This document shows, piece by piece, positions 46,865 to 58,974 of a stretch of DNA of 64,000 bases. A program made the position numbers and the translations under genes. The stretch lies in the NCBI GenBank assembly GCA_963576785.1, contig OY756151.1:558001-622000 (forward strand), read 5' to 3'. This stretch comes from Chlorophyllum brunneum. Taxonomy: Eukaryota; Basidiomycota; Agaricomycetes; Agaricales; Agaricaceae. Numbering within the stretch: the stretch's first letter is position 1; each line of letters opens with the position of its first letter. Below the pieces are notes generated by a model, which worked only from the letters and a program-made list of their open reading frames with translations, ran no database searches and had not been told where the DNA came from.

Positions 46865-47617
46865 ATTTTCGAATAAGATGGAATGATAGTTTACCTGGGA
46901 GGTTTGCGTGACGTAACCTGTCACGGGCTCACACAGCAGGTACGGAGCGGCGTCCCTCGCCAGCAACAATCCTGCTGACCAGAATGTTGGGCAGTCGACT
47001 TGCTAGGAAAAAAACCTCGGCGCTACTCGCTATCATGCAACGGCTCGCAACGGACACGTCACTGACAAACATGGAGACTGGCTTCTGTAGTAGTAAGGCC
47101 TGGCTTCCGTAGTCTGCCAGCTCTGCACTCATGTCAAGTCCGACCATATCAGCCTCTACTGTTCCTTATTGAGTTCTGGTGTCATCTGACCGGGTTATTC
47201 AATGCTTGGCAGGGCGTCGACAAGGATTCGCCGGCTCCCTGGATCTCGGGTCTATGTCGGTCTTGAGTCCCGGGGCTCACACCTCGCGATACTCTCTTAA
47301 AATACTCGAAAGAGGGGCTCGATTCGGCCCGCTTGATCTTTAGGCGGACCGCACGACATCTAAAGCCTACAGAGAAGACGGGATAACTACGAACGATGAA
47401 GTCGAACACGGTTACAACCCCACACGCACCAGCATATGACCTCAACGTCGTCGAGATTTCTCCGCAACGACATTGGAAAGTCATCGTTAGGCGATGGATG
47501 CTATAGTTGCTACTCAGGTTGACAACACTTTCCGGATTCGGCGCAGTATTGGTGAAAATCTATTTAAACGCGTTGCGACGCGCTGTAAAGGCCCCAAGTT
47601 GAATTCTTTTTTTTAGC
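46865..47617. other. Divergent 5' region, NUG1 / pectate lyase
   Basis: About 750 bases between divergent starts. A TATTTAAA element sits at 47561-47568. Minus frames 46929-47147 and 47182-47484 have no signature. Confidence 0.45.
47561..47568 (+). promoter_or_regulatory. TATA-box candidate of the pectate lyase gene
   Basis: TATTTAAA about 50 bases before the ATG at 47618, a usual distance for strongly regulated fungal secreted-enzyme genes. Confidence 0.45.
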
Positions 47618-49292
47618 ATGTTCAAAGTTGCTCTACTTGCTTTCTGCTTGGCCGCTGTGCAATCAGTCGTTGCTGATGTCCCCGTCTGGGGACAATGTGG
47701 TGGCCAAAACTGGACTGGTATGCCCATCCGTTACCGTCTCAATCCAGTTCACTGAAATCATGATCACGCAGGTGAAACGACTTGGTGAGTCGGTAAGAGC
47801 ATCATGTAGTCCAGTCCTAACATATATGTCCAGTGAATCTGGTTCCACCTGTACCTTCCAGGTAAGTTGTCGAATATGTCCATCTCATTTCAATCTAAAC
47901 AACCTTTCTTCAGAACGAGTACGCGCACTCTCTTTAGGCGTCACGCCCTATGGAACAACTCTAACTCGTCTTCTAGGTGGTACTCGCAGTGCCTTCCAGG
48001 TGGTTCTGGTGGCGGGACTACCTCCACTACCCATACTTCCCCGACCACCACCAAACCCCCCACCACCACCACCCACTCCGGCTCCACTCCTTCCGGCATT
48101 ACGACCACTCTTCCTGCATCAGCCGTGAGTCACATTGATTTTAGGAGGTTTGTAATCCTAGCTAAGAGTGTATGGCAGGGCTATGTTGCACTTCCGACCG
48201 CTAGCGTAATCACGGGCTCTTTCGATGGAAACATGGTTAAATATGACCGCAAGGGCAGCAGTGAGTCCACCTCCCGCTGAACAGCCTGGAATGAATCTAT
48301 ATTCAACTTCAACCTTAGGTGGCGAATGCCAAGGACAGACAGAGACAGGTGAAGAAGATGCGGTCTTCATCTTGGAATCTGGTGCCTCTATTTCCAACGT
48401 CATTATCGGTGCAGATCAAGCCGAGGGTTCGTGATCATGATTGTGTATTTAATTTGAACCACTAAAGCATTGAGTAGGTATCCATTGCCGTGGACCATGC
48501 ACGCTCACCAACGTCTGGTGGGAGGATGTCTGCGAAGGTAAAGCTCTCTCACTTACTTCAGTGCGACGATCCGAGGCTCACCGCCACTAATCTAGATGCA
48601 CTTACGGTGAGATCTTGTCATGGTATACAATCAATGATCGTTAGCTAAAGTCACCTAGCTTGAGCAAACCGGCTCTGGTGATGTCTCCACAATCATTGGT
48701 GGAGGTGCATTCCACGCCGAGGACAAGATCAGTGAGCCTCCACAGAACTTGACGACTAACCTGAGCTCACAGAAAATCATTGCTAGTTCAGCACAACGGT
48801 GCAGGCCTTGTCGTTATCCGCGACTTCTTCGCCTCCGATTTCGGTACGCCCCTTCTTCCTCTACCTTCGACCTTTGGCTCACCGTAATCGTAGGCAAAGT
48901 CTACCGTGCTTGCGGAAACTGCAAAACTAGTCATGAACGCCACGTTCAGATCGACAATGTAGTTCCACTCCTCGTGCTCACGTAAAATTTCATTGATAAC
49001 CCTCTTCTTGTTCACAGCTCTGCATGCACTCAGGCTCGGAAGGTGTTGGCATCAACACCAACTTCGGCGACACCGCGAAGCTCTCAAACATCAAGACTAG
49101 TGGCAAGCCTTCTGCCGCAAACACTTGCTGCACTTATACCGGTGTTGCTGCAGGCTCTGAACCCCCCAAGATTGGATGGTACGTATTCCGGCAGATTCAC
49201 CATAGGCTTGGTTGCTGATAGCTATTGGTAACAACAGTGGTGACGGCTTCAGTGCTTGCCAATACAGCGAGTCGGATGTTGGATCCTGCTAA
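47618..49292 (+). CDS. Pectate lyase, PL3 family, with N-terminal CBM1
   Basis: Secreted plant-cell-wall enzyme in about ten exons. The start encodes a signal peptide ([19 protein letters not shown]) followed directly by a fungal cellulose-binding module: [33 protein letters not shown] (four Cys and aromatic residues). A Thr/Ser/Pro linker follows. The PL3 domain contains [118 protein letters not shown], and ends [14 protein letters not shown]3 enzymes cleave polygalacturonate by Ca-dependent beta-elimination. The catalytic-domain blocks are complete. Confidence 0.9.
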
Positions 49293-50913
49293 AAAAGCTA
49301 AGGTCGTCGCTCGACATGTTCTCTCAGATTCGTCGATACTCGAAAGACCGATGTAGCTTGGTTGTCTTAGATTTAGTGACATTATCATATCTTGGTTCTT
49401 TGAGCTGGTGTCCCCACTACCGTAAGATCCCGCCGACGTGATATAAAACATGCATAAAACAAACCTATCTGCTTTGATACATGCCTCAAGAGCATTAATA
49501 GCGGTGGGCCACGCCCCCCGCGCAAGAGGTCCAGTAATCCTCAAAATGTTGGGTAATGATACCGACGGATCTCGGAAAAATATCTGGGTCTGGCACACCG
49601 TCGTTTGTGTGGTTGTAAGGGTGGGAGGGGGAAATGTCATCTACGGTATGACAGGCTCTCCCCTCGTTACATTGAGCTCAGGGCGTACCCAACATAAGAG
49701 CTGCTGTCTGTCACGAGTAACCAACAATGACAAGCCTGTGTGTAAATGGTTATCATTATATCGCGTAAATTAGGAACAGAAGCGATGCGCAGCATGGGTC
49801 CTGCCATGCATATAATTTCTTATTGAAATTCCGATGACCCTGACTATAGACGAGGAAAAACCCTCGTCACCGCTTACCGAGGTTGCACCGTTGCAGATTA
49901 CCCCCGATGTACCCATACAACGATTTCTGGAAGGCGCTTTTCCCGAGGATACTCATGAAGCTCGCCTCAGACAGTTCAAATTATCGAAAACTAGTCATGG
50001 TCATGCGCCGTAGATCAAATATTCCAGGACCCTGCTTATTCAAGTGGAACAAACAGATTTTGGTTAGCATCGGTGATTCGGCTACATATCTGCGACCCTG
50101 ACAAGGTTAAAAAATCTTTGGCGAGGTCACCAGACCTCAAGCTTATTCCGAATACATCCTGAACTAGGCAAATCTGATTTCCAATTAATGTCGACTCGGA
50201 TCCAGGATTACCTGATATAATCATCGACAACAAATTATTCATGTAGATGTGGACTCAGTTTGCCGCGAATCTGTCCCGAGTCCTAACAAAGAGCTTCTGC
50301 GTTCGCTTTCGCTTCCACTGCAGCCACGCAGAGGTATAGTACTCTGCACGATCAACACACGTTTAACAAACAAAAACAAAAACCCATAACATTCACATTC
50401 TACTCCCAATCTTTTTTTTTTTGGTGGAGCTATTCGCCTTTCGACGGCTGCCCATGACAGTCCCTCACCCTAGCTGGTTGCGCTTGTGCTACTCCAGATC
50501 TTTAGCAAGTGCACCTTCGGTCCGCAGCTCGAACCAAGCTTTCATGGCTCATGTGGCTTCATCTTGAACAAATTTGGCCTTACGTATAGATAGTGTCATT
50601 GGTGAAGGTTACCCTTTGTGCCGCGGTGATCCCAATCTGGAACAGGGAATTTCTAACCCAGAAGTTGTATATGTATATGTGAGGCACCTTGGACTTACAG
50701 GTCTCGAGAAAAATCTCAAGAACGAGTGCCCCGTTTCACTTCGAGAGGAATGAAGGGACAGGTAGAACGACAGCAATAACAGGTTTAACATGTTTTCAGT
50801 CATGAATCCGCATCTCGCACTATGTTTTTGTAGGCATACAGTATACAACTACACCCACGCCTAAACCCAGAGCCACTGAAAACATTTTAATCGGTCACCC
50901 GTAACCTCAAACA
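49293..50913. other. Intergenic region without recognised gene
   Basis: About 1.6 kb between the pectate lyase and the alcohol dehydrogenase genes. Open frames on both strands (for example 49197-49640 minus, 49450-49773 plus) have no domain. T-rich DNA lies near 50410. I see nothing else. Confidence 0.4.
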
Positions 50914-52739
50914 ATGACAATATATGACATCATCCCATTCCGTGCACCACTATCTTCGCAGCTACCTATAAGACATGGCTTTACCAGTGCTTCCAAAGTA
51001 ACCAAGATGCAAGCAGCAGCAAACGCAGTTCAAGACGTACGATTTTCGCCGATTTCTGCCAATACATACACTCACGTGTATATCCAGTTCCTCGGTCCCG
51101 TTGAGGTACCTATCCAGCCTGAATACGCCCACCGTGCTGGTGGCGAAACCATGCGCGCACTGGCGTGGTTTGGCAATGGCGATGTGCGGATGGTTGATGC
51201 TCCCGTTCCTGATATAACTCAACCGGAAGATGTTATTGTGAGGGTAACTGGAACAACGATCTGTGGTTCTGATTTACATCTGTGTGTTTTTTCGTTGGTT
51301 TATTTATTTGGCATACGTATTGACGACCTGTGGGGCCAGGTACCACGGGGAAATCATGACTCTACAGAGAGGTGATATTCTGGGGCATGAGGTGAGGTGT
51401 CTGAATTCGCTTGTACTACGTTCTAAATGTCTGTCACCATAGTTCATGGGCACCGTGGACAAAGTAGGACCCGGAGTTACGAATTTAGTTCCCGGCCAGC
51501 GGGTGGTCGCATCCTTCCAGATTGCATGTGGGGATTGTCGATACTGCAGGGAGAAATTGTCGTCGTTCTGCGATAACACCAACAATTCCTCGTACGTCTG
51601 GCCTTCCACGAGCGGACTATCGAACTGAGAATTCTTCTAGGTTGCAAGAATACTTGTACGGGACGCGTGATGCAGGCTTCTTCGGTTATTCTCACTTTAC
51701 AGGAGGATTCCCTGGCGGTCAGGCGGAATATGTGCGCGTTCCAAAAGGAAATGTAAATTTGCTTCCTGTCCCTGAGAACGTCCCGGACGAAAAGGCGTTG
51801 TATCTATCTGATATCTTGCCCACGAGCTATCACTGTGTAGTCGATACCGGTGTTCGCCCTGGTGATGTTGTTGGTATTTGGGTAGGTCAAAGTTTGAGAA
51901 GGTCGTCAGGCAGATTACTAATGCCCATCATCATACAGGGCTTGGGTCCCATAGGCTTGTATGCGGTCCAATGGGCCAAACTGAAAGGGGCTTCGCGGGT
52001 CATCGGGATAGACAAAGTTCCAGAGCGGCTGGCGTTTGCACTAAACAAGTTGCAAATTGAAACAATCGACTTTCTGGAATATGATGACATCCCGAAAAGG
52101 ATCCATGAGTTAGTTCCCGGAGGGCTTGACGTTGCACTCGACTGTGGTAAGTAAATTCGTATCCAAGACTGTTTACGATGTAACTGAACTGGTGGTTCAG
52201 GAACTTTCCATGAACCCAAGACATGGACGCATAAGATACAGAAGACGTTGATGCTGGAAACGGACGTCCCAGAAACTTTGAATGAAATGCTTGTCGCCGT
52301 GAGTAAGATGGGGCGTTGTGGGATCATCGCCGCGTATGCGGGATTCGCAAATGGCGTTAATTTGGGAGCACTGATGGAGAAAGGAGTTCGGTCAGCTCAT
52401 GTTCTGGTTCCATGACGGCAAAGCTGACATCCACCAGGCTGATTGGAAATGGACAAGCTCCTGTGCATAAATATTGGAAAGAGATTTTGAACGACTATAT
52501 CTTGACAAACAAGTTTGACCCGACGATGTGAGCAGGCTCCAGTTTCGTTCTTTAGTTGGTCCTGGCTGACTAGCTGCAGGATCGTCACGCATCGTGTTCC
52601 GCTAGAGGACATGCCGGACCTGTACCGTGCTTTCGACAAACGGCAATCGGGTGTACTCAAGGTATTTGTTGAGACGCAGTTTTCGTCGCCACCGAGCGAG
52701 GGGTGTCCGAAGACAACGCGGGTGGCAGAGTGGAGTTGA
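50914..52739 (+). CDS. Zinc-type alcohol/formaldehyde dehydrogenase-like oxidoreductase
   Basis: Medium-chain dehydrogenase. Recognisable blocks: MRALAWFGNGDVRMVD, VIVRVTGTTICGSDLHL (first catalytic Zn ligand), YHGEIMTLQRGDILGHEF (second), structural-Zn Cys cluster CGDCRYCREKLSSFC, TGGFPGGQAEYVRVP, then the NAD-site GLGPIGLYAVQWAKLKG, DVALDCG, and a short C-terminal domain with LEDMPDLYRAFDKRQSG. It ends VAEWS, stop at 52737-52739. The set resembles fungal glutathione-independent formaldehyde-dehydrogenase-like proteins. The conserved domain begins at Met 51151. The open frame runs back to the ATG at 50914, which would add about 79 residues. I give the long limit but the shorter start is equally likely. 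Confidence 0.85.
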
Positions 52740-52901
52740 GCTAATTGAGCATCTGAGTTGAGTTCGGCTTCTGCTGTACATTAAAACGCCTTTGAATTTT
52801 CTTGCCTGTGTCCCATGAATGTGCTTTGTAAGTCACACGACGCGTTACATCACGGTGTGACACCTTCACGCGTCCTCATTAATCACTAACCAACTCCAAC
52901 A

Positions 52902-54435
52902 ATGGCACGGGGGACGCGCAGACAACCCTCACAGTCTCAAAGACCAGCATATACCCAGTCTCAACGTGCCGGACCATCACGTTCACAAGCGCCCAGGCGA
53001 GCACGGGTTGTGTCGGACGACGAAGGGGAGGAAATACAAGTGGATGTCGACGGAGGGGATTCAGACAATGAGGAAGGCGTTGATGGTGGAGAAGAAGTGC
53101 GTATTACATCGGGAATCTGTTGGATGTGGTCTTCACATATGTTTCGTAGTTTATTGTACGAAAAGCCATAGATCTAGTCCGGCTAGCTCTGTTCCATGAA
53201 GCACGGCGGATGCCTTTGAAGCGCGAGGACATCAATAAAAAAGGTACACCATGTTTTAATTTCCGCATGTAACTAGTCTAAGTAAAACGTGGAAGTGATG
53301 CAAAATTCGAGATACTTCAAACCCGTCTTCAATAAGGCTCAAGCTGTCCTTGAGGCAACATTCGGCCTACAGCTTCAAGAACTCCCGTCTAAAGCTGGGC
53401 TGGACCAAGAAGCGGCGGCGGCGGCCGCGGAGAATAAGAAGGGAAAGAAGTCCGCGACTGGGACCCAGGGCGAAGATGAACTGGAGGAAGCTAGGATTGC
53501 CACCATAGGGAAGAAAAAAAGTAAGTCACCCCCCACCCCCTATTGGGTATTCATTCCCTTATCTTTCGCGTAGTTTCCGCCATCGGGTCAAAGACGTACA
53601 TCCTTCGCTCAGTTTTGGACTCCAGACTCATTGAACAAGCCAACAAACCTGACGCCGAGATTCTTGAAGAGGAAGCCGTCCTTGATTTCGGCTCTGGTGA
53701 CTTCTCCGGTGGAGATGGTGGTGGCGTAGATAACGACGTAGAAGACTGGGATGATGGCGCGGAGCTGCATCCCCGAACCCATGGTTCAATTCTTTCCTGG
53801 AGCCAGAATGACCAGCTTAACGCACTGGGCGTTCTCTACGTCATCCTGGCGCTCATACTGGTGAACGAAAAGGTCATGCTGGAACGTGAGCTTGTCTATC
53901 AATCTAGATATACGGGGACTTCATGGCTTAAATCCGACCTATAGGTGCACTACGCAGTCGTTTAAAAGAACTCGGACTCCCGTCTACTCCCAGCTGCTCA
54001 CCAATACACTTCACAACGATATCCACCCATCGCTCCATGAAAATCGATGACTACTTGTCATTGCTCCTCCGCCAGGGCTATCTTGACAGACAAATAGTAG
54101 GTGAAGTTACCGGTGCTGGTCGTAAACGTGCTCGGGGGAAAGTTGGTGGTGACGGAAACAATGACAGTATGGGTGGTAATGCTGGTGATATGTATGAGTG
54201 GCGGTGGGGTGCGCGGGCGTTTTGTGAGGTGGGCGAGGAGGATATCGCAAAGTTTATTGCAGAATTCATGGTGAATCACGGTTCAGGTGCTGGAGCAGGA
54301 GGAGACGATGGAGACGATGATGATGAAGTGGATGAAAGGAGAAGAAAGGCAAAGATAGAGAAAATGTATAAGGGTGTACAGAAATCCGCCGGCGGAAGCC
54401 TAGCCGAGGTTAGGGATTGGAGTAACAATGAATAA
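52902..54435 (+). CDS. MAGE-domain protein, Nse3-like (SMC5/6 complex)
   Basis: The N-terminus is Gln/Ser-rich and then acidic (DDEGEEIQVDVDGGDSDNE). Exons that follow encode LVRLALFHEARRMPLKREDI (first winged helix of the MAGE fold), YFKPVFNKAQAVLEATFGLQ, YILRSVLDSRLIEQA, LNALGVLYVILALILVNEKV, DDYLSLLLRQGYLDRQIVGE and WRWGARAFCEVGEEDIAKFI. The tail is acidic then basic. Single-copy MAGE proteins in fungi are Nse3, a subunit of the SMC5/6 DNA-repair complex. Start 52902 is the first ATG with the acidic N-terminus; stop at 54433-54435. Confidence 0.85.
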
Positions 54436-54606
54436 GGAGCCCCTTTTCAAGCAGCTTTGCTCATCGATCCTCGATAACCTTTGTTCCACTCCTGCAAAAT
54501 TGATCTGATCTTTCTAACCCCAGGTGACTCCAAATAGATAAGAATGACAGTGTAGATAAACAGCGAACATTTTGCGAATTGATGAAAAGGACGGTACCGC
54601 CATAAG

Positions 54607-56625
54607 TTAAAGAATTGAAGGATATGGAGTAAGTATCCAGGTTCCAAGCTTATTCTTATAATTCCAACACACAACCTTGTTCTTGCCATGCCCTAGGACA
54701 TAGGGCCGCTCCTTCGTGACATTCGCCGGTTTGTTTAGGTAGTAGAGAACCGGATTGGACGTTTGACGCATAATTTTGTCACGAAGTCCAGTTGGAATCT
54801 AAGAACGCTGTGTTAGTTGATAATGGAGGTATCTGACCGCTATGAATTTACATTTGTTCGTAGTTTCGGTGATAGTGAGTTTTCCCCAAAGATCGGCACC
54901 GGAAACCAGGGATCTTTCCACAAGAACGGAATCATATCAAACCGAAAGTTGAGCAGACGAGTGGCTGTCGATGGATCCAAGGGCTGAAAAAGTTGGCAGA
55001 GTCGAAAAAAAGCCTCAAGTAGACAGTGATAGACCCAGTATCCGCTAGCTTCCGGAATGGGCCAAGCAACCTCGATAATGAGCTCGGTTTCTGAATAACG
55101 AGCGAATAGCGATCGTCAGTAAAGCCTCTTTATAACCTGAAAGCAGACATACCTGTACTATGAGAATGAACGTCGTTTAAGCGATCCAATAACTCTTTTC
55201 GGAGAACTTCGAGGCTTGAGTGGATGCAGAACTCCTTGGATCGCTCCGGAGTTTGTATGAACTCGTTAAATGAGGTATGATAAAACCTGATGTGTAAATC
55301 AGGCGTAATTTCTAAGACAGATTGTAGAGAGCCGCAGGCGTTCCGGAATTGGGCCTCAGAAAGGCCAAGAATGTTGGCTATCGTAGGGATGACCTCGACT
55401 CTGCACTGAGGTAGGTCAAGACTGTGGAGAAATAAAATTTGCTGAACGATTGGGAGAACTCTCGGTAAAATAGACCGCATGATGAGCATGTAGAACGTGT
55501 CCAGTTTCGATAGCGGATGATCGGAGGTTGTCGTTCGTGTGGCACGATTCGCAAGGGAAAGGACGACCTGGAGTTGATCAACAGGACCAGAGGAGTTGGG
55601 TTCACCAATGAAGCGACTAATCGTCACTGCATAGATCCAAAGGCCGGCCGAAAGCTCGACAAGCATTGCTAGGTCTTGTTTAGATGGCCACGACGGTGGG
55701 AAGCTGTGCCATTCCCGTATCCTCTTCAGTTCGTCGGTGAGGTAACATAGGATTTCGTTGTCAGTTTCGCGAGTCACGGGGAGTTCTACGTGGAAAGATA
55801 AGGAATGCATGTTTTCCCCGGTGAAGGAAGCGAAAATATGACGTTCAAAACGGCTGAGGAATACCCAGCGAAAAGGGGTCGTTCGCTCTCGAACAGACGC
55901 GGCAACAATCTCAAGGATGTCGCACTGTGGTTGTATCCCCTCGCATTCATCGAGACCATCGATGATTATGACCCATCCTTCAACCTGCGCTCTATATGTT
56001 TCTCTAAGCTCTTGCAGAGGCTTAACCAAGAGTTCTCGGAATTGTTCCGTGATCGATTTGTCAACGAGGGTTGGGTCTTTTCGGAGTTTATGATCAATTA
56101 TGTCGTTGTATGAATCGCATTTGATGGCGATCTGATACGAAATGGAAGTGAAGAGGCGATGTGAGTCCTCCACTTCGTCTGGACGGGAAAAGAAGACGGC
56201 AGCCCCAAGATTACTCTGGAGAGCTAGGCGGTCCGCACACGATTGTGCCACAGCCGACTTCCCAACTCCAGCAGGGCCATACACCCAGAGTACTTGTTCG
56301 GAATGGTCGGAGGTACCAGTCCCCCAATCAATTATAGTCTTAATGTAATCTTCGCGCGTCCCTTGATGGCATCGGGGTGGTGGGTAGCGAGCAGCGGAGT
56401 CATGAAATGAGTCTGGCATTGATTTCTGGAGGAGTCTTTGGATACCTGGAATCAGTCAGAACTTTAGCGATTGCTGGTACAGCAAATCATCAATACCTCC
56501 TCACCAGACCCTGGAACTGCACCAATGACATCGATATGGCTGGCCGTATGATTCACAACATGAGAAATGAATTGTGGGTTGGTCAGAACGAAATCATGGG
56601 CGTTCTGGAAGGCACCAATGGACAT
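54607..56625 (-). CDS. NACHT-domain STAND protein
   Basis: Start at ATG 56623-56625 (MSIGAFQNAHDFVLTNPQF), then after a small intron (donor in GSG) the sequence IQRLLQKSMPDSFHDSAARY, PPPRCHQGTREDYIKTIIDW. Walker A is VYGPAGVGKSAVAQ and Walker B is VEGWVIIIDGLDECEG. The sensor region RWVFLSRFERHI follows. Downstream the protein has LSKLDTFYMLIMRSILPRVL and HIRFYHTSFNEFIQ, the usual helical and winged-helix part of the fungal NACHT group. The C-terminus continues for about 150 residues (for example GLRDKIMRQTSNPVLYYL) and ends in ILTPYPSIL, stop at 54607-54609. No WD40, ankyrin or TPR repeats are visible. Such proteins are candidates for heterokaryon-incompatibility or innate-immune-like signalling; that is inference from the family. 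Confidence 0.88.
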
Positions 56626-57236
56626 GGTGGTCAAATGGAAGGAGGGTAGCCTCATGGCCCCGCGCCTGACCACAGCGCTTCATCCAAACCCAGTCGGAAG
56701 GGTCATTGGTCCGACGTGGGATTTTGCATATACAAGATCTGTCATGCGTTCCATCACTTGAACAGCATTACAGTTACACCAACTCCAGTCATCATGACGG
56801 AAGGGCAGAATGGCTGTATACCTTCCGCGGCCTCGCACCTGCGTGTCATGGACCACTTTTCCCCCCACACTGGCAAGAATACCAGTACAAATATACTTCC
56901 GGCCAACACAACACACGATTGAGCGTAGGTACGATCGTGGTATAGTACAATAGACATAGGAACAGGGATTTGCTTGCGTCGCATACCAAATTACTTAAAG
57001 TCGAAGACAGAGGGATAGAACGTTCAGTACTAAACAAAAATTAAAAGAGTATCATACCCGACAACAAAAAATGGCGCTACGAGAAGAGCTGAGAAAGACG
57101 TATCTTCGACGACAGGGTGAATTATCAGGTGAATCCAAAAATAGAGAAACAATCAGTGAACATGAGGACTAGACTATCGCTCTCAATATTAAACAAGGGA
57201 AGGAAGGGGACGAGACCTTAGCGCTAAGAATATCCA
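56626..57236. other. Intergenic, NACHT 5' flank / MYND 3' flank
   Basis: About 610 bases between two minus-strand genes. It contains the NACHT promoter. The plus frames at 56706-56945 have no signature. Confidence 0.45.
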
Positions 57237-58508
57237 TCAAGAAAGGACAATCGTCATTCCACCCTGGACGGTGATACCTGCCACCTCAGCGACAGAAGAT
57301 GACTGGGGAAGGGGATAAGGGTTCCGCAGAAGCCTCCTATACGTCTTCTTCTGTTGCATCTTGAAACCCAGGTCCGCCGTGAAATATTCAAAAAGACGTC
57401 CTTTGACACAAGCCTGATGTAACTCGAGTGGTTTCTCTTCCGAACGTAACGCAAAAAACCCTTTGTAAAGATCGAGTAGCAATTTATGTTCCTCTTTTGT
57501 TTCGCAATTATGGAAACCATAGTCAGCGATTACTGAGGGGTGAGGGTGTTGTGTTGTATCTTCGGGCCCATGGATCGTCTTGTTCTCGATAAACTGCTTC
57601 AGGTCCCAAACCGATTTATTCCGGTTCGGAGTCCCTGATAAAACGTCGATAATTGAAACGTTTTTGGCGCCGTTCCGGAAAGGGTCCTCGAGGTCAATTC
57701 CGTTGTCCCTGAACAGGGAGACAAGGGAAGAGGAACGGTAGGCGGAAGAAAATTGATCAAAGGTACATCGATGGATTAAAGTGTCGTATTGGCGGGACAG
57801 TGCCATTTCGGCCTCTTGGCACTCGCAAGCGCAGAAGCCTAAATTGATCCAAAGCTGATGATCTGGACCCGGGAACCCGCCAGATAAACGCATGGCATAG
57901 AAGATGAAACATTCGTTCTGTGTTGCGGGAATAGAGGATTGGTATTGACGAATCTCGCCGATCGAAGCCGTGGGTGGTTTTCCGATAAACTCCCAAGCGC
58001 GACGAAGGTACTCCTCAACGTGAGATTGTAATTCTTGGTCCATTTCCTGCGTTCGCGCTCCAGTAATCGTATCTTCGTTGTCGAGGAACCAAGCATAATA
58101 TGCTCCTCTGTGTCCCTCGGGGATACGCTGAAATTCCTTCTTGATATTTTCAATCATGGTGCCGTCTAACCTCCACCTGTGCAACGTCAAGGGCTTCACT
58201 CCCAGTCTATCGGGGTCAAGCAAACCAATGTAAAGGCCCAGAAGCATACTCGCATACTTCGGTTCCACCGACTTTGTGAAGCCATAATCTTCGCACGTTT
58301 GAGGATGCTCCGGAATGAGATTTCGCCGAACGGCGAGCGCGAGATAATCGGCGGTCGTGATGGGCCTTGGGAAATTGCAGTCAAAGATATGGCGAACCCA
58401 GTCAGTCCGCTGGCACTCTCTGCTGCAATACCACGACTTTTTACATGCGGCACATTGCTTTGGGGGCGGTTCCGTTTCTCCACAGCTACTGCAATGGCGG
58501 ACAGGCAT
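57237..58508 (-). CDS. MYND-type zinc-finger protein (copy 1)
   Basis: Single open frame of 423 residues, ATG at 58506-58508. The N-terminal MYND finger is complete: CSSCGETEPPPKQCAACKKS, then WYCSRECQRTDWVRHIFDC. Directly after it comes a conserved but unnamed domain: RPITTADYLALAVRRNLIPE, YASMLLGLYIGLLDPDRLGV, KPLTLHRWRLDGTMIENIKK, GHRGAYYAWFLDNED. A further conserved block, IDVLSGTPNRNKSVWDLKQ, precedes a C-terminal part with YKGFFALRSEEKPLELHQAC. The MYND finger is a protein-protein interaction module; the following region is not a SET domain. A paralog of equal length lies immediately upstream on the same strand (58975-60246). Confidence 0.85.
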   Translation of the reverse strand: MPVRHCSSCGETEPPPKQCAACKKSWYCSRECQRTDWVRHIFDCNFPRPITTADYLALAVRRNLIPEHPQTCEDYGFTKSVEPKYASMLLGLYIGLLDPDRLGVKPLTLHRWRLDGTMIENIKKEFQRIPEGHRGAYYAWFLDNEDTITGARTQEMDQELQSHVEEYLRRAWEFIGKPPTASIGEIRQYQSSIPATQNECFIFYAMRLSGGFPGPDHQLWINLGFCACECQEAEMALSRQYDTLIHRCTFDQFSSAYRSSSLVSLFRDNGIDLEDPFRNGAKNVSIIDVLSGTPNRNKSVWDLKQFIENKTIHGPEDTTQHPHPSVIADYGFHNCETKEEHKLLLDLYKGFFALRSEEKPLELHQACVKGRLFEYFTADLGFKMQQKKTYRRLLRNPYPLPQSSSVAEVAGITVQGGMTIVLS

Positions 58509-58974
58509 CTTCTGGGATGCAATGGCTATAAGATCAACACAAGCATCACGCGGAGAACTTGTTCATACGTACTAGGAAAGATATCGTCGAAAACACTCGG
58601 GGGGGGCCGTTGGGGGTATGTGCGAACTTAATCGCCTGGCGCTAGTCAACAACATACTCACACAGCCCGAGCTCACGCATCCATCACCACACAGACGCCG
58701 TCTTGAGTCTTACCGCGTTGGATCCAAAAATGGACTTAGTCCTGTGAAGTCCCTACGGTAATGTCATTCCGATACAGCAATCTGGAGGGTAGTGAGCGGG
58801 GGTTAGAAGACTGGTATCATTGGTTATCCCTAAATCGAGTCCGCACTACTCCTGAGACCTGGTCATGTATAGACACAATTTACTAAACTACCCTTACAGT
58901 TACGATCTGTCTACTTGTACAGTATATGAGTCTATTAAAGTTACATACGTTCTGACTACGGAACAGAGACTGTA
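58509..58974. other. Intergenic region between tandem MYND genes
   Basis: About 465 bases, the 3' flank of copy 2 and the 5' flank of copy 1. No coding signal. Confidence 0.45.
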
